This document shows, piece after piece, positions 6,463 to 13,979 of a stretch of 21,217 bases of DNA (within the stretch, counting starts at the first letter, position 1; each line of letters begins with the position of its first letter). The position numbers were made by a program, and so were the translations under genes. Location: the NCBI GenBank assembly GCA_025963425.1, contig JAOPUQ010000024.1:1-21217 (forward strand), written 5' to 3'. Below the pieces are notes generated by a model. The model saw only the letters and a list, made by a program, of their open reading frames with translations, made no database searches and was not told the origin of the DNA. The DNA comes from Modestobacter sp. (GTDB lineage: Bacteria; Actinomycetota; Actinomycetes; Mycobacteriales; Geodermatophilaceae).

Positions 6463-8774
6463 CCGGCCGGGTGCGGGTCCGCTACCGGGTCACCGGCGTC
6501 GTCCAGGGGGTCGGCTTCCGTCCGTTCGTCTACGTCACCGCCAGCAGGCTCGGGCTGTCCGGGTCGGTCGCCAACGACACGCGCGGCGTGCTCGTCGAGG
6601 CCGAGGGTGCGCGGCCGGACGTGGAGGAGTTGGGGCGTCGCCTGACCGACGGTGCGCCGCCGCTGGCGGTGGTGGACTCCGTGACGGGCAGTGAGGTGCC
6701 GGTGCGGGGCGGGACCGGGTTCACCATCGCCGCCTCCGACCGCGGCCGGCCGGCCGGGGCCCGGACGTTCGCGGGCCCGGACGTGGCGACCTGCGCGGAT
6801 TGTCTGGCCGAGCTCGCCGACCCGGCCGACCGGCGCCACCGCCACCCGTTCATCTCCTGCACCAACTGCGGTCCCCGCTTCACGATCATCCGTGAGCTGC
6901 CCTACGACCGCCCGGCCACCACCATGGCCGGGTTCCCGATGTGCGCTGCCTGCGCCGCGGAGTACGCCGACCCGGCCGACCGGCGCTTCCACGCCCAGCC
7001 GATCGCCTGTCCCGACTGCGGACCACGGCTCGAGCTGGTCGGTGCGGGCGTGCCGCACCGCACCGGTGACCACGCGCTCGTCGCCACCCGCCGGCTGCTG
7101 GCCAGCGGCGCGATCGTGGCCGTCAAGGGGCTGGGCGGCTACCACCTCGCCTGCGACGCCACCAACGCCGCGGCCGTGGCCGAGCTGAGGAGGCGGAAGC
7201 GCCGCGGTGACAAGCCGTTCGCGGTGATGGTCGCCGATCTCCCCGCGGCGCGGGAGCTGGCCGCGGTGGACGACGCGGAAGCCGCGCTGCTCTGCGGTCC
7301 CCGCCGTCCCGTGGTGCTGCTCGCCCGCGGTGCGGGAGCCCACCGGCTGGCTCCGGACGTCGCCCCGGGCAGCCCCGACCTGGGGGTGCTGCTGCCGTAC
7401 ACGCCGGTGCACACGCTGCTGCTCGGACCGCCCGGGCACGGGTGCGACGCGGACGCCCCGGACTGCCTGGTGATGACCTCGGGCAACCTCGGCGGTGAGC
7501 CGATCGCCTACCGCGACGACGACGCAGCCGTCCGGCTGGCACCGCTGGCCGACGCCTGGCTGCGCCACGACCGGCCGATCCAGGTGCCGGTCGACGACTC
7601 GGTGTCGCGGGTGGTCGACGGGCGGGAGGCCCCGGTGCGGCGGTCGAGGGGCTACGCCCCGTTGCCTCTCGCGCTGCCGGTGACGATCCCGGCGACGCTC
7701 GCCGTCGGAGCCGACCTCAAGAACACCTGTGCGGTGGCCGACGGCCGCTACGCCTGGCTCAGCCAGCACATCGGGGACATGGACGACCTGGCCACCCTGG
7801 AGGCCTTCGGCGCCTCGGTCGGCCACCTCGGTCGACTGGCGGGGGTCATACCGGGCCAGCTCGTCGCCGACGCCCATCCCGGCTACCGGTCGACCGCCTG
7901 GGCCCGCCGGGCCGCGCACGGCCGGCCCGTCGTCGCGGTGCAGCACCACCACGCGCACGTCGCCTCGGTGATGGGGGAGCACGGGCTCGACGGCCGGGCG
8001 CCGGTGATCGGGATCGCCTTCGACGGCACCGGCTACGGCACCGACGGCGCAGTCTGGGGCGGCGAGGTGCTGGTCGCCGACTACAAGGGCTTCCGCCGGG
8101 TCGCCCACCTCGGCTACGTGCCGCTCCCGGGCGGGGACGCCAGCGTCGCGCGCCCCTACCGGATGGCGCTGTCCCATCTGTTCGCCGCGGGCGTCCCGTG
8201 GGACCCCGACCTCGCCCCGGTCGCGGCCTGCCCGCCGGCCGAGCGCGGCGTGCTGGCCCACCAGCTGTCCTCCGGGTTCGGCGCCGTTCCGACGTCGAGC
8301 ATGGGCCGGCTGTTCGACGCCGTCGCCTCGCTGGCCGGCGTCCGCCACGTCGTGGACTTCGAGGCGCAGGCCGCCGTCGAGCTGGAGGGGCGGGCCCGCG
8401 GTGCCGCCGCGGGAACGGGCGGCTACGCCTTCGGGCTCCGGGGCGCCGGGGACGCCCCGGTCGTGGCGGACCCGGCCCCGCTGATCCGGTCCGTGGTCGC
8501 CGACCGGCGCGCCGGGGTGCCCGCCGAGGTGGTGGCGGCGCGCTTCCACGCCGCCGTCGCCGGGCTGGTCACCGACCTGGCCGTCCTCGCCCGGGACCAG
8601 ACCGGTCTGGGCACGGTCGTCCTGGGGGGTGGCGTGTTCGGCAATGCGCTCCTCCTGTCGGCCGCGCGCCGGCAGCTCGAGCGCGGCGGGTTCACCGTGC
8701 TGAGCGCGGAGCAGCTGCCGGCGAACGACGGTGGCCTCGCCCTGGGCCAGTTGCTGGTCGGGGCGCTCGGCTGA
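6459..8774 (+). CDS. hypF: Carbamoyltransferase HypF
   Basis: Transfers the carbamoyl group of carbamoyl phosphate to the C-terminal Cys of HypE, the first step of cyanide ligand synthesis. The 771 residues contain the full domain order. An acylphosphatase domain comes first (about 1-90, VQGVGFRPF at 15-23 and SVANDT). Two zinc-finger pairs follow (about 110-195: CADC, CTNC, CAAC, CPDC). A YrdC-like domain comes next (about 205-390, KGLGGYHLACDA, KRRGDKPFAVM). Last is a Kae1-like domain (about 400-771, VQHHHAHVASVM, GIAFDGTGYGTDG, VLGGGVFGN). All expected motifs are present and the length is normal. GTG 6459 overlaps the hypC stop; the next gene follows after 31 bases, the widest gap between accepted genes from here to hypE. 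Confidence 0.96.
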   Translation: MTGRVRVRYRVTGVVQGVGFRPFVYVTASRLGLSGSVANDTRGVLVEAEGARPDVEELGRRLTDGAPPLAVVDSVTGSEVPVRGGTGFTIAASDRGRPAGARTFAGPDVATCADCLAELADPADRRHRHPFISCTNCGPRFTIIRELPYDRPATTMAGFPMCAACAAEYADPADRRFHAQPIACPDCGPRLELVGAGVPHRTGDHALVATRRLLASGAIVAVKGLGGYHLACDATNAAAVAELRRRKRRGDKPFAVMVADLPAARELAAVDDAEAALLCGPRRPVVLLARGAGAHRLAPDVAPGSPDLGVLLPYTPVHTLLLGPPGHGCDADAPDCLVMTSGNLGGEPIAYRDDDAAVRLAPLADAWLRHDRPIQVPVDDSVSRVVDGREAPVRRSRGYAPLPLALPVTIPATLAVGADLKNTCAVADGRYAWLSQHIGDMDDLATLEAFGASVGHLGRLAGVIPGQLVADAHPGYRSTAWARRAAHGRPVVAVQHHHAHVASVMGEHGLDGRAPVIGIAFDGTGYGTDGAVWGGEVLVADYKGFRRVAHLGYVPLPGGDASVARPYRMALSHLFAAGVPWDPDLAPVAACPPAERGVLAHQLSSGFGAVPTSSMGRLFDAVASLAGVRHVVDFEAQAAVELEGRARGAAAGTGGYAFGLRGAGDAPVVADPAPLIRSVVADRRAGVPAEVVAARFHAAVAGLVTDLAVLARDQTGLGTVVLGGGVFGNALLLSAARRQLERGGFTVLSAEQLPANDGGLALGQLLVGALG

Positions 8775-8805
8775 GCGTCCCGGGGGACGACGAGAGGAGC
8801 GGGAC

Positions 8806-9132
8806 ATGTGCCTTGCCGTACCGGGCCGGGTCGACACGTTGCGGCAACGCGACGGGACGCTGATGGCCGAGGTGGACTTCGGTGGCGTTCGCAAGGACGT
8901 CTGCTGCGAGTACGTGCCCGACGTCGCGGCCGGCGACTACGTGATCGTGCACGTCGGCTTCGCCATCCAGCGCCTGGACGAGGCGTCGGCTCTCGCGACG
9001 CTCGCGGACTTCGAGGCGATGGGGATCCTCGAGGAGGAGTTCGGGGACCAGGAGGCGCGCGCCGCTCGGCAGGCCGACGCCGCACCGCACACCCCCGGAC
9101 GCACCACCGAGCGGTCGGGAGGCCGGCGATGA
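8806..9132 (+). CDS. hypC: HypC/HupF family hydrogenase maturation chaperone, copy 2
   Basis: A 108-residue HypC starting MCLAVPGRV, with Cys2 and His49 (AAGDYVIVHVGFAIQRLD) in place. ATG 8806 is chosen because it begins exactly at the family N-terminus and has AGAGGAG (8793-8799) at good spacing. Compared with canonical HypC (about 75-90 residues) it carries a charged, Ala/Arg-rich tail of about 25 residues after residue 83 that is probably disordered. Its stop overlaps the hypD start (ATGA), so HypC2 and HypD are probably made together and form the HypCD scaffold. Copy 1 at 6193 is the likelier large-subunit chaperone; this division is inference. Confidence 0.93.
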   Translation: MCLAVPGRVDTLRQRDGTLMAEVDFGGVRKDVCCEYVPDVAAGDYVIVHVGFAIQRLDEASALATLADFEAMGILEEEFGDQEARAARQADAAPHTPGRTTERSGGRR

Positions 9133-10250
9133 AGTACCTCGACGAGTTCAGCAACCCCGACCTGGCCCGGCACCTGCTCGACCAGATCCACGCCGCCACG
9201 ACCGGCAACTGGGCGATCATGGAGGTCTGTGGCGGGCAGACGCACTCGATCATCCGGCACGGCATCGACCAGCTGCTGCCCGAGGGCATCGAGATGATCC
9301 ACGGGCCGGGCTGCCCGGTCTGCGTCACGCCGCTGGAGGTCATCGACAAGGCGCTGGCCATCGCGGAGCGGCCGGACGTCATCTTCTGCTCGTTCGGCGA
9401 CATGCTCCGGGTGCCGGGCAGCAGTCAGGACCTGTTCCGGATCAAGAGCCGCGGCGGCGACGTGCGCGTCGTCTACTCGCCGCTGGACGCCCTCACCGTG
9501 GCCCGGGAGAACCCGGACAAGCAGGTGGTGTTCTTCGGGATCGGGTTCGAGACGACGGCACCGGCGAACGCGATGACCGTCTACCAGGCCAAGCGGCTGG
9601 GCGTGCCGAACTTCTCGCTGCTGGTCTCCCACGTGCTGGTTCCCCCGGCGATCGCGGCGATCATGGAGTCGCCGAGCTGCCGGGTGCAGGGGTTCCTGGC
9701 CGCCGGCCACGTGTGCAGTGTCATGGGCACGGCCGGTTACCCGGAGCTCGCCGACCGGTACCGCGTCCCGATCGTCGTCACCGGCTTCGAGCCGCTGGAC
9801 ATCCTGGAGGGGATCCGGCGCACGGTGCTGCAGCTGGAACAGGGCCGGCACGAGCTGGAGAACGCCTACGCGCGCGCGGTGCCCGCGGCCGGCAACCCGG
9901 TGGCCCGGCGGATGCTGGAGGACGTCTTCGAGGTCACCGACCGGGCCTGGCGGGGGATCGGGATGATCCCCGGCAGCGGCTGGCGGCTGTCCGACGCCTA
10001 CCGCGAGTGGGACGCCGAGGCCCGGTTCGACGTCGGCGGCATCCACACCGACGAGTCGGCGATCTGCCGCTCCGGAGAGGTGCTGCAGGGGCTGCTGAAG
10101 CCGCACGAGTGTGCCGCCTTCGGCAAGGAGTGCACGCCCCGCAACCCGCTCGGCGCCACGATGGTGTCCTCCGAGGGCGCCTGTGCCGCCTACTACCTGT
10201 ACCGGCGACTCGACACCCCGGCGACCCGGCCGGTGGGGGCGGGCGCATGA
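9129..10250 (+). CDS. hypD: HypD, [4Fe-4S] scaffold for Fe(CN)2CO assembly
   Basis: A 373-residue protein, normal length. Visible hallmarks are CGGQTHSI with Cys34, GPGCPVC with Cys62 and Cys65, a GFETT motif in the middle of the protein, and the C-terminal iron-sulfur region beginning ESAICRSGEVLQG and continuing to the CAAF, ECTPRNPLG and EGACAAYY cysteines. HypD binds HypC, receives CN groups from HypE and builds the iron centre. ATG 9129 overlaps the upstream stop and its own stop overlaps the hypE ATG (ATGA at both ends), so translation through hypC2-hypD-hypE is tightly coupled. No motif is missing. Confidence 0.96.
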   Translation: MKYLDEFSNPDLARHLLDQIHAATTGNWAIMEVCGGQTHSIIRHGIDQLLPEGIEMIHGPGCPVCVTPLEVIDKALAIAERPDVIFCSFGDMLRVPGSSQDLFRIKSRGGDVRVVYSPLDALTVARENPDKQVVFFGIGFETTAPANAMTVYQAKRLGVPNFSLLVSHVLVPPAIAAIMESPSCRVQGFLAAGHVCSVMGTAGYPELADRYRVPIVVTGFEPLDILEGIRRTVLQLEQGRHELENAYARAVPAAGNPVARRMLEDVFEVTDRAWRGIGMIPGSGWRLSDAYREWDAEARFDVGGIHTDESAICRSGEVLQGLLKPHECAAFGKECTPRNPLGATMVSSEGACAAYYLYRRLDTPATRPVGAGA

Positions 10251-11314
10251 CCGGGCGGGCGATCGCGCTGGACATCGACGGCTGGGTCTGCCCGGCGCCC
10301 CTGCGCGACTCCCCGACTATCGTCATGGGCCACGGCGGCGGCGGGGCGATGTCGGCCGAGCTGGTCGAGCACCTGTTCCTGCCGGCGTTCGGCCCGGCGG
10401 CGGACGCCGGCCTCGGCGATTCGGCCGTCGTCCCGGTGGGCGGGTGCCGGCTGGCCTTCTCCACCGACTCCTACGTCGTCAAGCCGCTGTTCTTCCCGGG
10501 CGGGTCGATCGGCGACCTCGCCGTCAACGGCACGGTCAACGACCTGGCGATGGCCGGGGCGCAGCCGTTGGTCCTGTCGACGGCGTTCATCCTCGAGGAG
10601 GGCACGGCCCTGGCCGACATCGGCCGGGTGGCCGAGGCGATGGGCCGCGCCGCGTCGGTGGCCGGCGTCCGGCTCGTCACCGGGGACACCAAGGTGGTCG
10701 ATGCCGGATCCGGTGACGGGATCTTCGTCAACACCGCGGGCATCGGCCTGGTGCCCGACGGGGTCGACATCGCGCCGGGGCGGGCCCGGCCGGGCGACGT
10801 GGTCATCGTCAGCGGTGACATCGGGGTGCACGGCGTCGCCGTGATGAGCTGCCGGGAGGGGCTGGAGTTCGGCACCCCGGTGCGCAGCGACAGCGCGCCG
10901 CTGAACGGCCTGGTCGCGGCCATGCTCGCCGCCGGCGGGGACGTGCACGTGCTCCGCGACCCCACCCGGGGCGGCGTGGCGGCATCGCTCAACGAGATCG
11001 CGAAGGCGGCCGGGGTGGGCGTCGAGCTGGTGGAGCGGAACCTGCCGATCCCGCAGGCCGTGCGGGATGCGTGCGGGCTGCTCGGCCTGGACCCGCTCTA
11101 TGTCGCCAATGAGGGGAAGCTCGTGGCGTTCGTGGCGCGGGAGGACGCCGACGCGGTGCTGGCGGCCATGCGCGGCCACGAGCACGGCGCGGGCGCGGTG
11201 GTGATCGGCGGCTGCGTGGCCGAACACCCCGGCATGGTCGTCACCCGGACCGGTCTGGGCGGTACCCGCGTCGTGGACCTGCCGATCGGCGAACAGCTGC
11301 CGCGGATCTGCTGA
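10247..11314 (+). CDS. hypE: HypE, carbamoyl dehydratase making cyanide ligands
   Basis: A 355-residue PurM/SelD-superfamily protein. Its C-terminus is PRIC, the Cys355 that is carbamoylated by HypF and dehydrated with ATP to thiocyanate, the source of the CN ligands. Near the N-terminus GHGGGGAM (28-35) is the usual glycine motif. DSAVVPVGGCRLAFSTDSYVV and NGTVNDLAMAGA (around residues 58-110) are typical ATP-binding segments, and RDPTRGGVAASLNEIA belongs to the second half. It is distinguished from selenophosphate synthase by the terminal Cys. The start overlaps hypD by four bases and the stop directly abuts the GTG of the next gene, so it belongs to the same transcript. Confidence 0.96.
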   Translation: MTGRAIALDIDGWVCPAPLRDSPTIVMGHGGGGAMSAELVEHLFLPAFGPAADAGLGDSAVVPVGGCRLAFSTDSYVVKPLFFPGGSIGDLAVNGTVNDLAMAGAQPLVLSTAFILEEGTALADIGRVAEAMGRAASVAGVRLVTGDTKVVDAGSGDGIFVNTAGIGLVPDGVDIAPGRARPGDVVIVSGDIGVHGVAVMSCREGLEFGTPVRSDSAPLNGLVAAMLAAGGDVHVLRDPTRGGVAASLNEIAKAAGVGVELVERNLPIPQAVRDACGLLGLDPLYVANEGKLVAFVAREDADAVLAAMRGHEHGAGAVVIGGCVAEHPGMVVTRTGLGGTRVVDLPIGEQLPRIC

Positions 11315-12061
11315 GTGGCGCTCAGCCCGGGGGAAGTGCTGTTCGCCCGCTACGCCTTCCCGCCCAACGACCTCGGGCACTGCGGTCCGCCGGGGGCGGA
11401 GCGGCTGCTGGCCGGCGCCGCCGGCGGCGAGCACCGCGGACTGCGCGCCCGCCTCGAGCAGTTCGAGGGGGCGTGGCCCTACCTGTCCCTGCTCGCCGGC
11501 ACGGCGGGCGTCGACGACGGTCTCGACGCCGAGGTCGTCACGGCCTACTGGCTCGGCGGCGAGCTGCTCGACCGGCTCGCGACGGCCGCATTCCTGGCCG
11601 GAGTCGCGCGGGCCTTCGGCGCGCAGCCGGGGGTGCGGGAGCGGCTGGCGCAGCTGCCCGACCCGGCGGCGGCGCGCGCCGACCACGTCTTCCACGTGTT
11701 CGTGGTCTACCCGTGGGTGGGGCTGCTCGGCTCGGGCAGCGACGTGCCGCGCTCGGTGCTGGACAGCTGCCGGGTGCGGTGGGGCACGGTGGTCTCGGTC
11801 GAGGGTCAGTCGGCCGGCGTGCGGTCCCGCCCGCTGACGTGGGACGGCTCGGCGCTGGGGCTCGGCGCCGAGCGGGTGGAGGAGTGCTGCTGGGCCCGTG
11901 CCGAGCACACCTTCGTGCGCGGACTGCGCCCCGGTGACCAGGTGTCGCTGCACTGGAACTGGGTCTGCGACCGGCTCGATGACGACCGGGTCCGGGCGCT
12001 GTCGGCGCGCACCCACCGTCAGGTCGCCCTGACGAACGCCTGGCTGGCGGGGCGGCGCTGA
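11315..12061 (+). CDS. DUF6390-type protein copy A, N-terminal unknown domain plus HypC-like C-terminal domain
   Basis: A 248-residue protein beginning GTG 11315 immediately after the hypE stop. It opens with VLFARYAFPPN and CGP near the N-terminus, then FEGAWPYLSLLAG, an AYWLGGELLDRL helix and VYPWVGLL. The C-terminal part from residue 149 reads LDSCRVRWGTV and later RPGDQVSLHWNWVCDRLDD. Cys152, Gly157 and Val159, and the GDxVxLH motif with His213 and RLD, follow the pattern of HypC (Cys2, PGRV, GDxVxVH, RLD) with a longer loop containing RPLTWDG. The name DUF6390 is from memory; the HypC-like reading is my inference. Position after hypE, with a paralog next door, supports a role in hydrogenase maturation. 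No signal peptide or membrane helix is present. Confidence 0.78.
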   Translation: MALSPGEVLFARYAFPPNDLGHCGPPGAERLLAGAAGGEHRGLRARLEQFEGAWPYLSLLAGTAGVDDGLDAEVVTAYWLGGELLDRLATAAFLAGVARAFGAQPGVRERLAQLPDPAAARADHVFHVFVVYPWVGLLGSGSDVPRSVLDSCRVRWGTVVSVEGQSAGVRSRPLTWDGSALGLGAERVEECCWARAEHTFVRGLRPGDQVSLHWNWVCDRLDDDRVRALSARTHRQVALTNAWLAGRR

Positions 12062-12177
12062 TGGGCCGGGACGAGGAGCGGCGCGCCGCCTGCGGGGCAC
12101 CCGGTGCCGGCGACCGGGACCCTGGTCCGCGGCCCGGCGGCGGCGTAGCGTTCCGGACCCGGAGGGGTAGGAGCGCC

Positions 12178-12999
12178 GTGCGCGAGCTCGCGATCACCCA
12201 GAGCGTGACGTCCGCCGCCGCCCGGCGTCCGGCCGTCCCGGGGCCCGTCCTGTTCGCCCGCTATGCCTTCCCGCCCAATTCCCACGGCTTCTGCGGCCCG
12301 GCCGACCATGGCGGGTTCTTCGAGTACGGCGTCGCCGGGGCCGACCACGCCGGCCTGCGGGCGATGGCCCAGCAGTTCGCCGGTGCATGGCCCTACCTCC
12401 AGCTGATCGCGGGCGCCACCGGCCTGTCCGACCCGCTGGACCGCCGGGTCGTGGAGGCCTACTGGATCGGCAGCCCCCGGCTGGACCAGGTCGGCACCCG
12501 CTCGGTCGGGGACTCGATGGAGGACCGGTTCCGCGTCATGACCGGGGCGAGGTTCGGAAGTCTCGCCGAGGGAGTGCTCGCCGGGGGAGTGCCGCACCAC
12601 AGCTTCGCCGTCTTCTGCATCTACCCCTACACCGGACTGCTGACCGACCGGCGCAAGGCGCCGCACGCCCTCACCGTGCTGGACCGGTGCCGGATCCGCT
12701 GGGGGCGCGTGCTGGCGGTGCAGGGTGACCAGGTCGTCGTGCAGAGCCGGCCACTGACCTGGGACGGCCGGGACCTGCAGCTCGGACCGGGTGCGACCGA
12801 GACGGTCGTGCAGTCGGTCGAGGGGGTCGGGATGGTGCGCCCGGTGGAGCCCGGCGACTGGGTGTCCCTGCACTGGGAGTGGGTGTGCGACCGGCTCACC
12901 GACAGGCAGGTGGGTCGGCTCCGCCGGTACACCGAACGGCACCTGGCGATCGTCAACGACCGGCAGACCCGCTCAGCGGTACCCGCGTTGCTGGGCTGA
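12178..12999 (+). CDS. DUF6390-type protein copy B, paralog of the preceding gene
   Basis: A 273-residue protein from GTG 12178, which has TAGGAG (12168-12173) four bases upstream. An in-frame ATG at 12061 overlaps the previous stop but would add 39 low-complexity residues lacking in copy A. Shared blocks with copy A are VLFARYAFPPN, CGP, GAWPYL, AYWIGSPRLD, IYPYTGLL, LDRCRIRWGRV, SRPLTWDG and GDWVSLHWEWVCDRL. The HypC-like residues are Cys171 and His232, exactly 61 residues apart as in copy A. Copy B has a longer middle (RVMTGARFGSLAEGV) and an N-terminal addition. The copies are diverged well beyond a recent duplication. It is the last gene of the hydrogenase locus, its stop two bases from the stop of the convergent ABC operon. 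Function is unknown; a maturation scaffold is inferred. Confidence 0.76.
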   Translation: MRELAITQSVTSAAARRPAVPGPVLFARYAFPPNSHGFCGPADHGGFFEYGVAGADHAGLRAMAQQFAGAWPYLQLIAGATGLSDPLDRRVVEAYWIGSPRLDQVGTRSVGDSMEDRFRVMTGARFGSLAEGVLAGGVPHHSFAVFCIYPYTGLLTDRRKAPHALTVLDRCRIRWGRVLAVQGDQVVVQSRPLTWDGRDLQLGPGATETVVQSVEGVGMVRPVEPGDWVSLHWEWVCDRLTDRQVGRLRRYTERHLAIVNDRQTRSAVPALLG

Positions 13000-13007
13000 T
13001 CTCAGCC
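12994..13007. terminator. Short palindrome spanning both convergent stop codons
   Basis: GGCTGA, two bases, TCAGCC: a six-base inverted repeat that contains the TGA of the last hydrogenase-locus gene and the TGA of the oppositely oriented ATPase gene. It could form a small hairpin in both transcripts. The stem is short and no U-run follows on either side, so terminator function is weakly supported and it may simply reflect two genes ending in Gly-stop. Confidence 0.2.
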
Positions 13008-13979
13008 GTCCGGCCCGGCCAGCGGCCACCCGTGCACCAGGGTCCAGCCGACCCGGGCGCCGACCTGGTGGCGTGGGGCGCCGGCCTCCCGGATCAGCAG
13101 CTCACCCAGCGGGCTCCGTACGAGGTGGTCGGAGTGCGGGCCCCGGAACCAGACCCCGCGCAGCTCCGCCTCCACCGGGCCACCGAGCCGGGCCCAGCCG
13201 GGCCGGACCAGCAGCGTTCCGGAGCCGTCCGGGGCGTCGATCACCGAGGCCGGGCCGGTGAGCCGGGCGGCGAACAGGTCCACGGGCTCGTCGTACACCT
13301 GCTGCGGCGTGCCGACCTGCACGAGCTGTCCGTCGCGCAGGAGCGCGACCCGGTCGGCCAGGCCGAGCGCCTCCTCCGCGTCGTGCGTGGCGTAGACGGC
13401 GGCGGCACCGGTGTCGCGCCGGCGGGCGAGCAGCTCCTCGAGGAAGACGCCGCGAACGTGGGTGTCCAGGTGGGCGGTCGGCTCGTCGAACAGGTACACC
13501 GACGGGCGCCGGGCCAGTGCCCGCGCCAGGCCCACGCGCTGTTGTTCGCCGCCGGAGAGCTCCGCGGGTCTCCGGTCGGCCAGGTGGGCGATCCGCAGGC
13601 GCTCCATGATCGCCAGTGCCTCGCGGCGGGCCTGCGCCCGGCCGGCTCCGCGGCGGCGCGCGGGATAGGCGACGGTGTCCAGCGCGGACAGGTGCGGCCA
13701 GAGCGCGTAGTTCTGGAAGACCACGGCGAGGTCCCGGCGCTCCGGCGGGAGGGGGCGTCCGTTGCCGGCGACGGTCCTCCCGCCCAGCCGGACGGTGCCC
13801 GCGCTCGGCGCGAGGAAACCGGCCACCGTGTGCAGCAGGGTCGACTTGCCCGAGCCGGACGGGCCCAGCAGCGCCAGCACCTCTCCGGGCTGGACGCGGA
13901 GGCTCACCCCGCGCAGCACCATCGCCCCGGCGTACTGCACGACGAGGTCCGCCACCTCGACGGCCGGCTCAGCCGACAT
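13002..13979 (-). CDS. ABC transporter ATP-binding protein (iron/AEP/polyamine type)
   Basis: A 325-residue ATPase energising an importer. Walker A GPSGSGKST lies at 39-47, the Q-loop Gln89 in FQNYALWPH, the signature LSGGEQQRV at 141-149, Walker B VYLFDEP at 161-167, and the H-loop in ATHDAEEAL. About 110 C-terminal residues form an additional TOBE-like beta region typical of PotA/FbpC-type ATPases. I use the ATG at 13979 (MSAEPAVEV) because the family N-terminus starts here; an in-frame ATG at 14018 would add 13 residues. It overlaps the end of the permease gene by 11 bases, so the three transporter genes form one operon read leftward. The substrate cannot be fixed from this subunit. Confidence 0.9.
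   Translation of the reverse strand: MSAEPAVEVADLVVQYAGAMVLRGVSLRVQPGEVLALLGPSGSGKSTLLHTVAGFLAPSAGTVRLGGRTVAGNGRPLPPERRDLAVVFQNYALWPHLSALDTVAYPARRRGAGRAQARREALAIMERLRIAHLADRRPAELSGGEQQRVGLARALARRPSVYLFDEPTAHLDTHVRGVFLEELLARRRDTGAAAVYATHDAEEALGLADRVALLRDGQLVQVGTPQQVYDEPVDLFAARLTGPASVIDAPDGSGTLLVRPGWARLGGPVEAELRGVWFRGPHSDHLVRSPLGELLIREAGAPRHQVGARVGWTLVHGWPLAGPDG

Noticed and set aside
5691..8894. Open frame of about 1067 codons antisense to the protease, hypC and hypF
   Set aside because: It lies opposite three clear, motif-complete genes and has the composition of an antisense shadow.
10247..11314. Selenophosphate synthase (SelD)
   Set aside because: Same superfamily, but the terminal PRIC cysteine and the hypC-hypD context identify HypE.
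12117..12128. GGACC-CT-GGTCC inverted repeat upstream of DUF6390-type copy B as an operator
   Set aside because: Five-base arms with a two-base loop are expected by chance in sequence this GC-rich.
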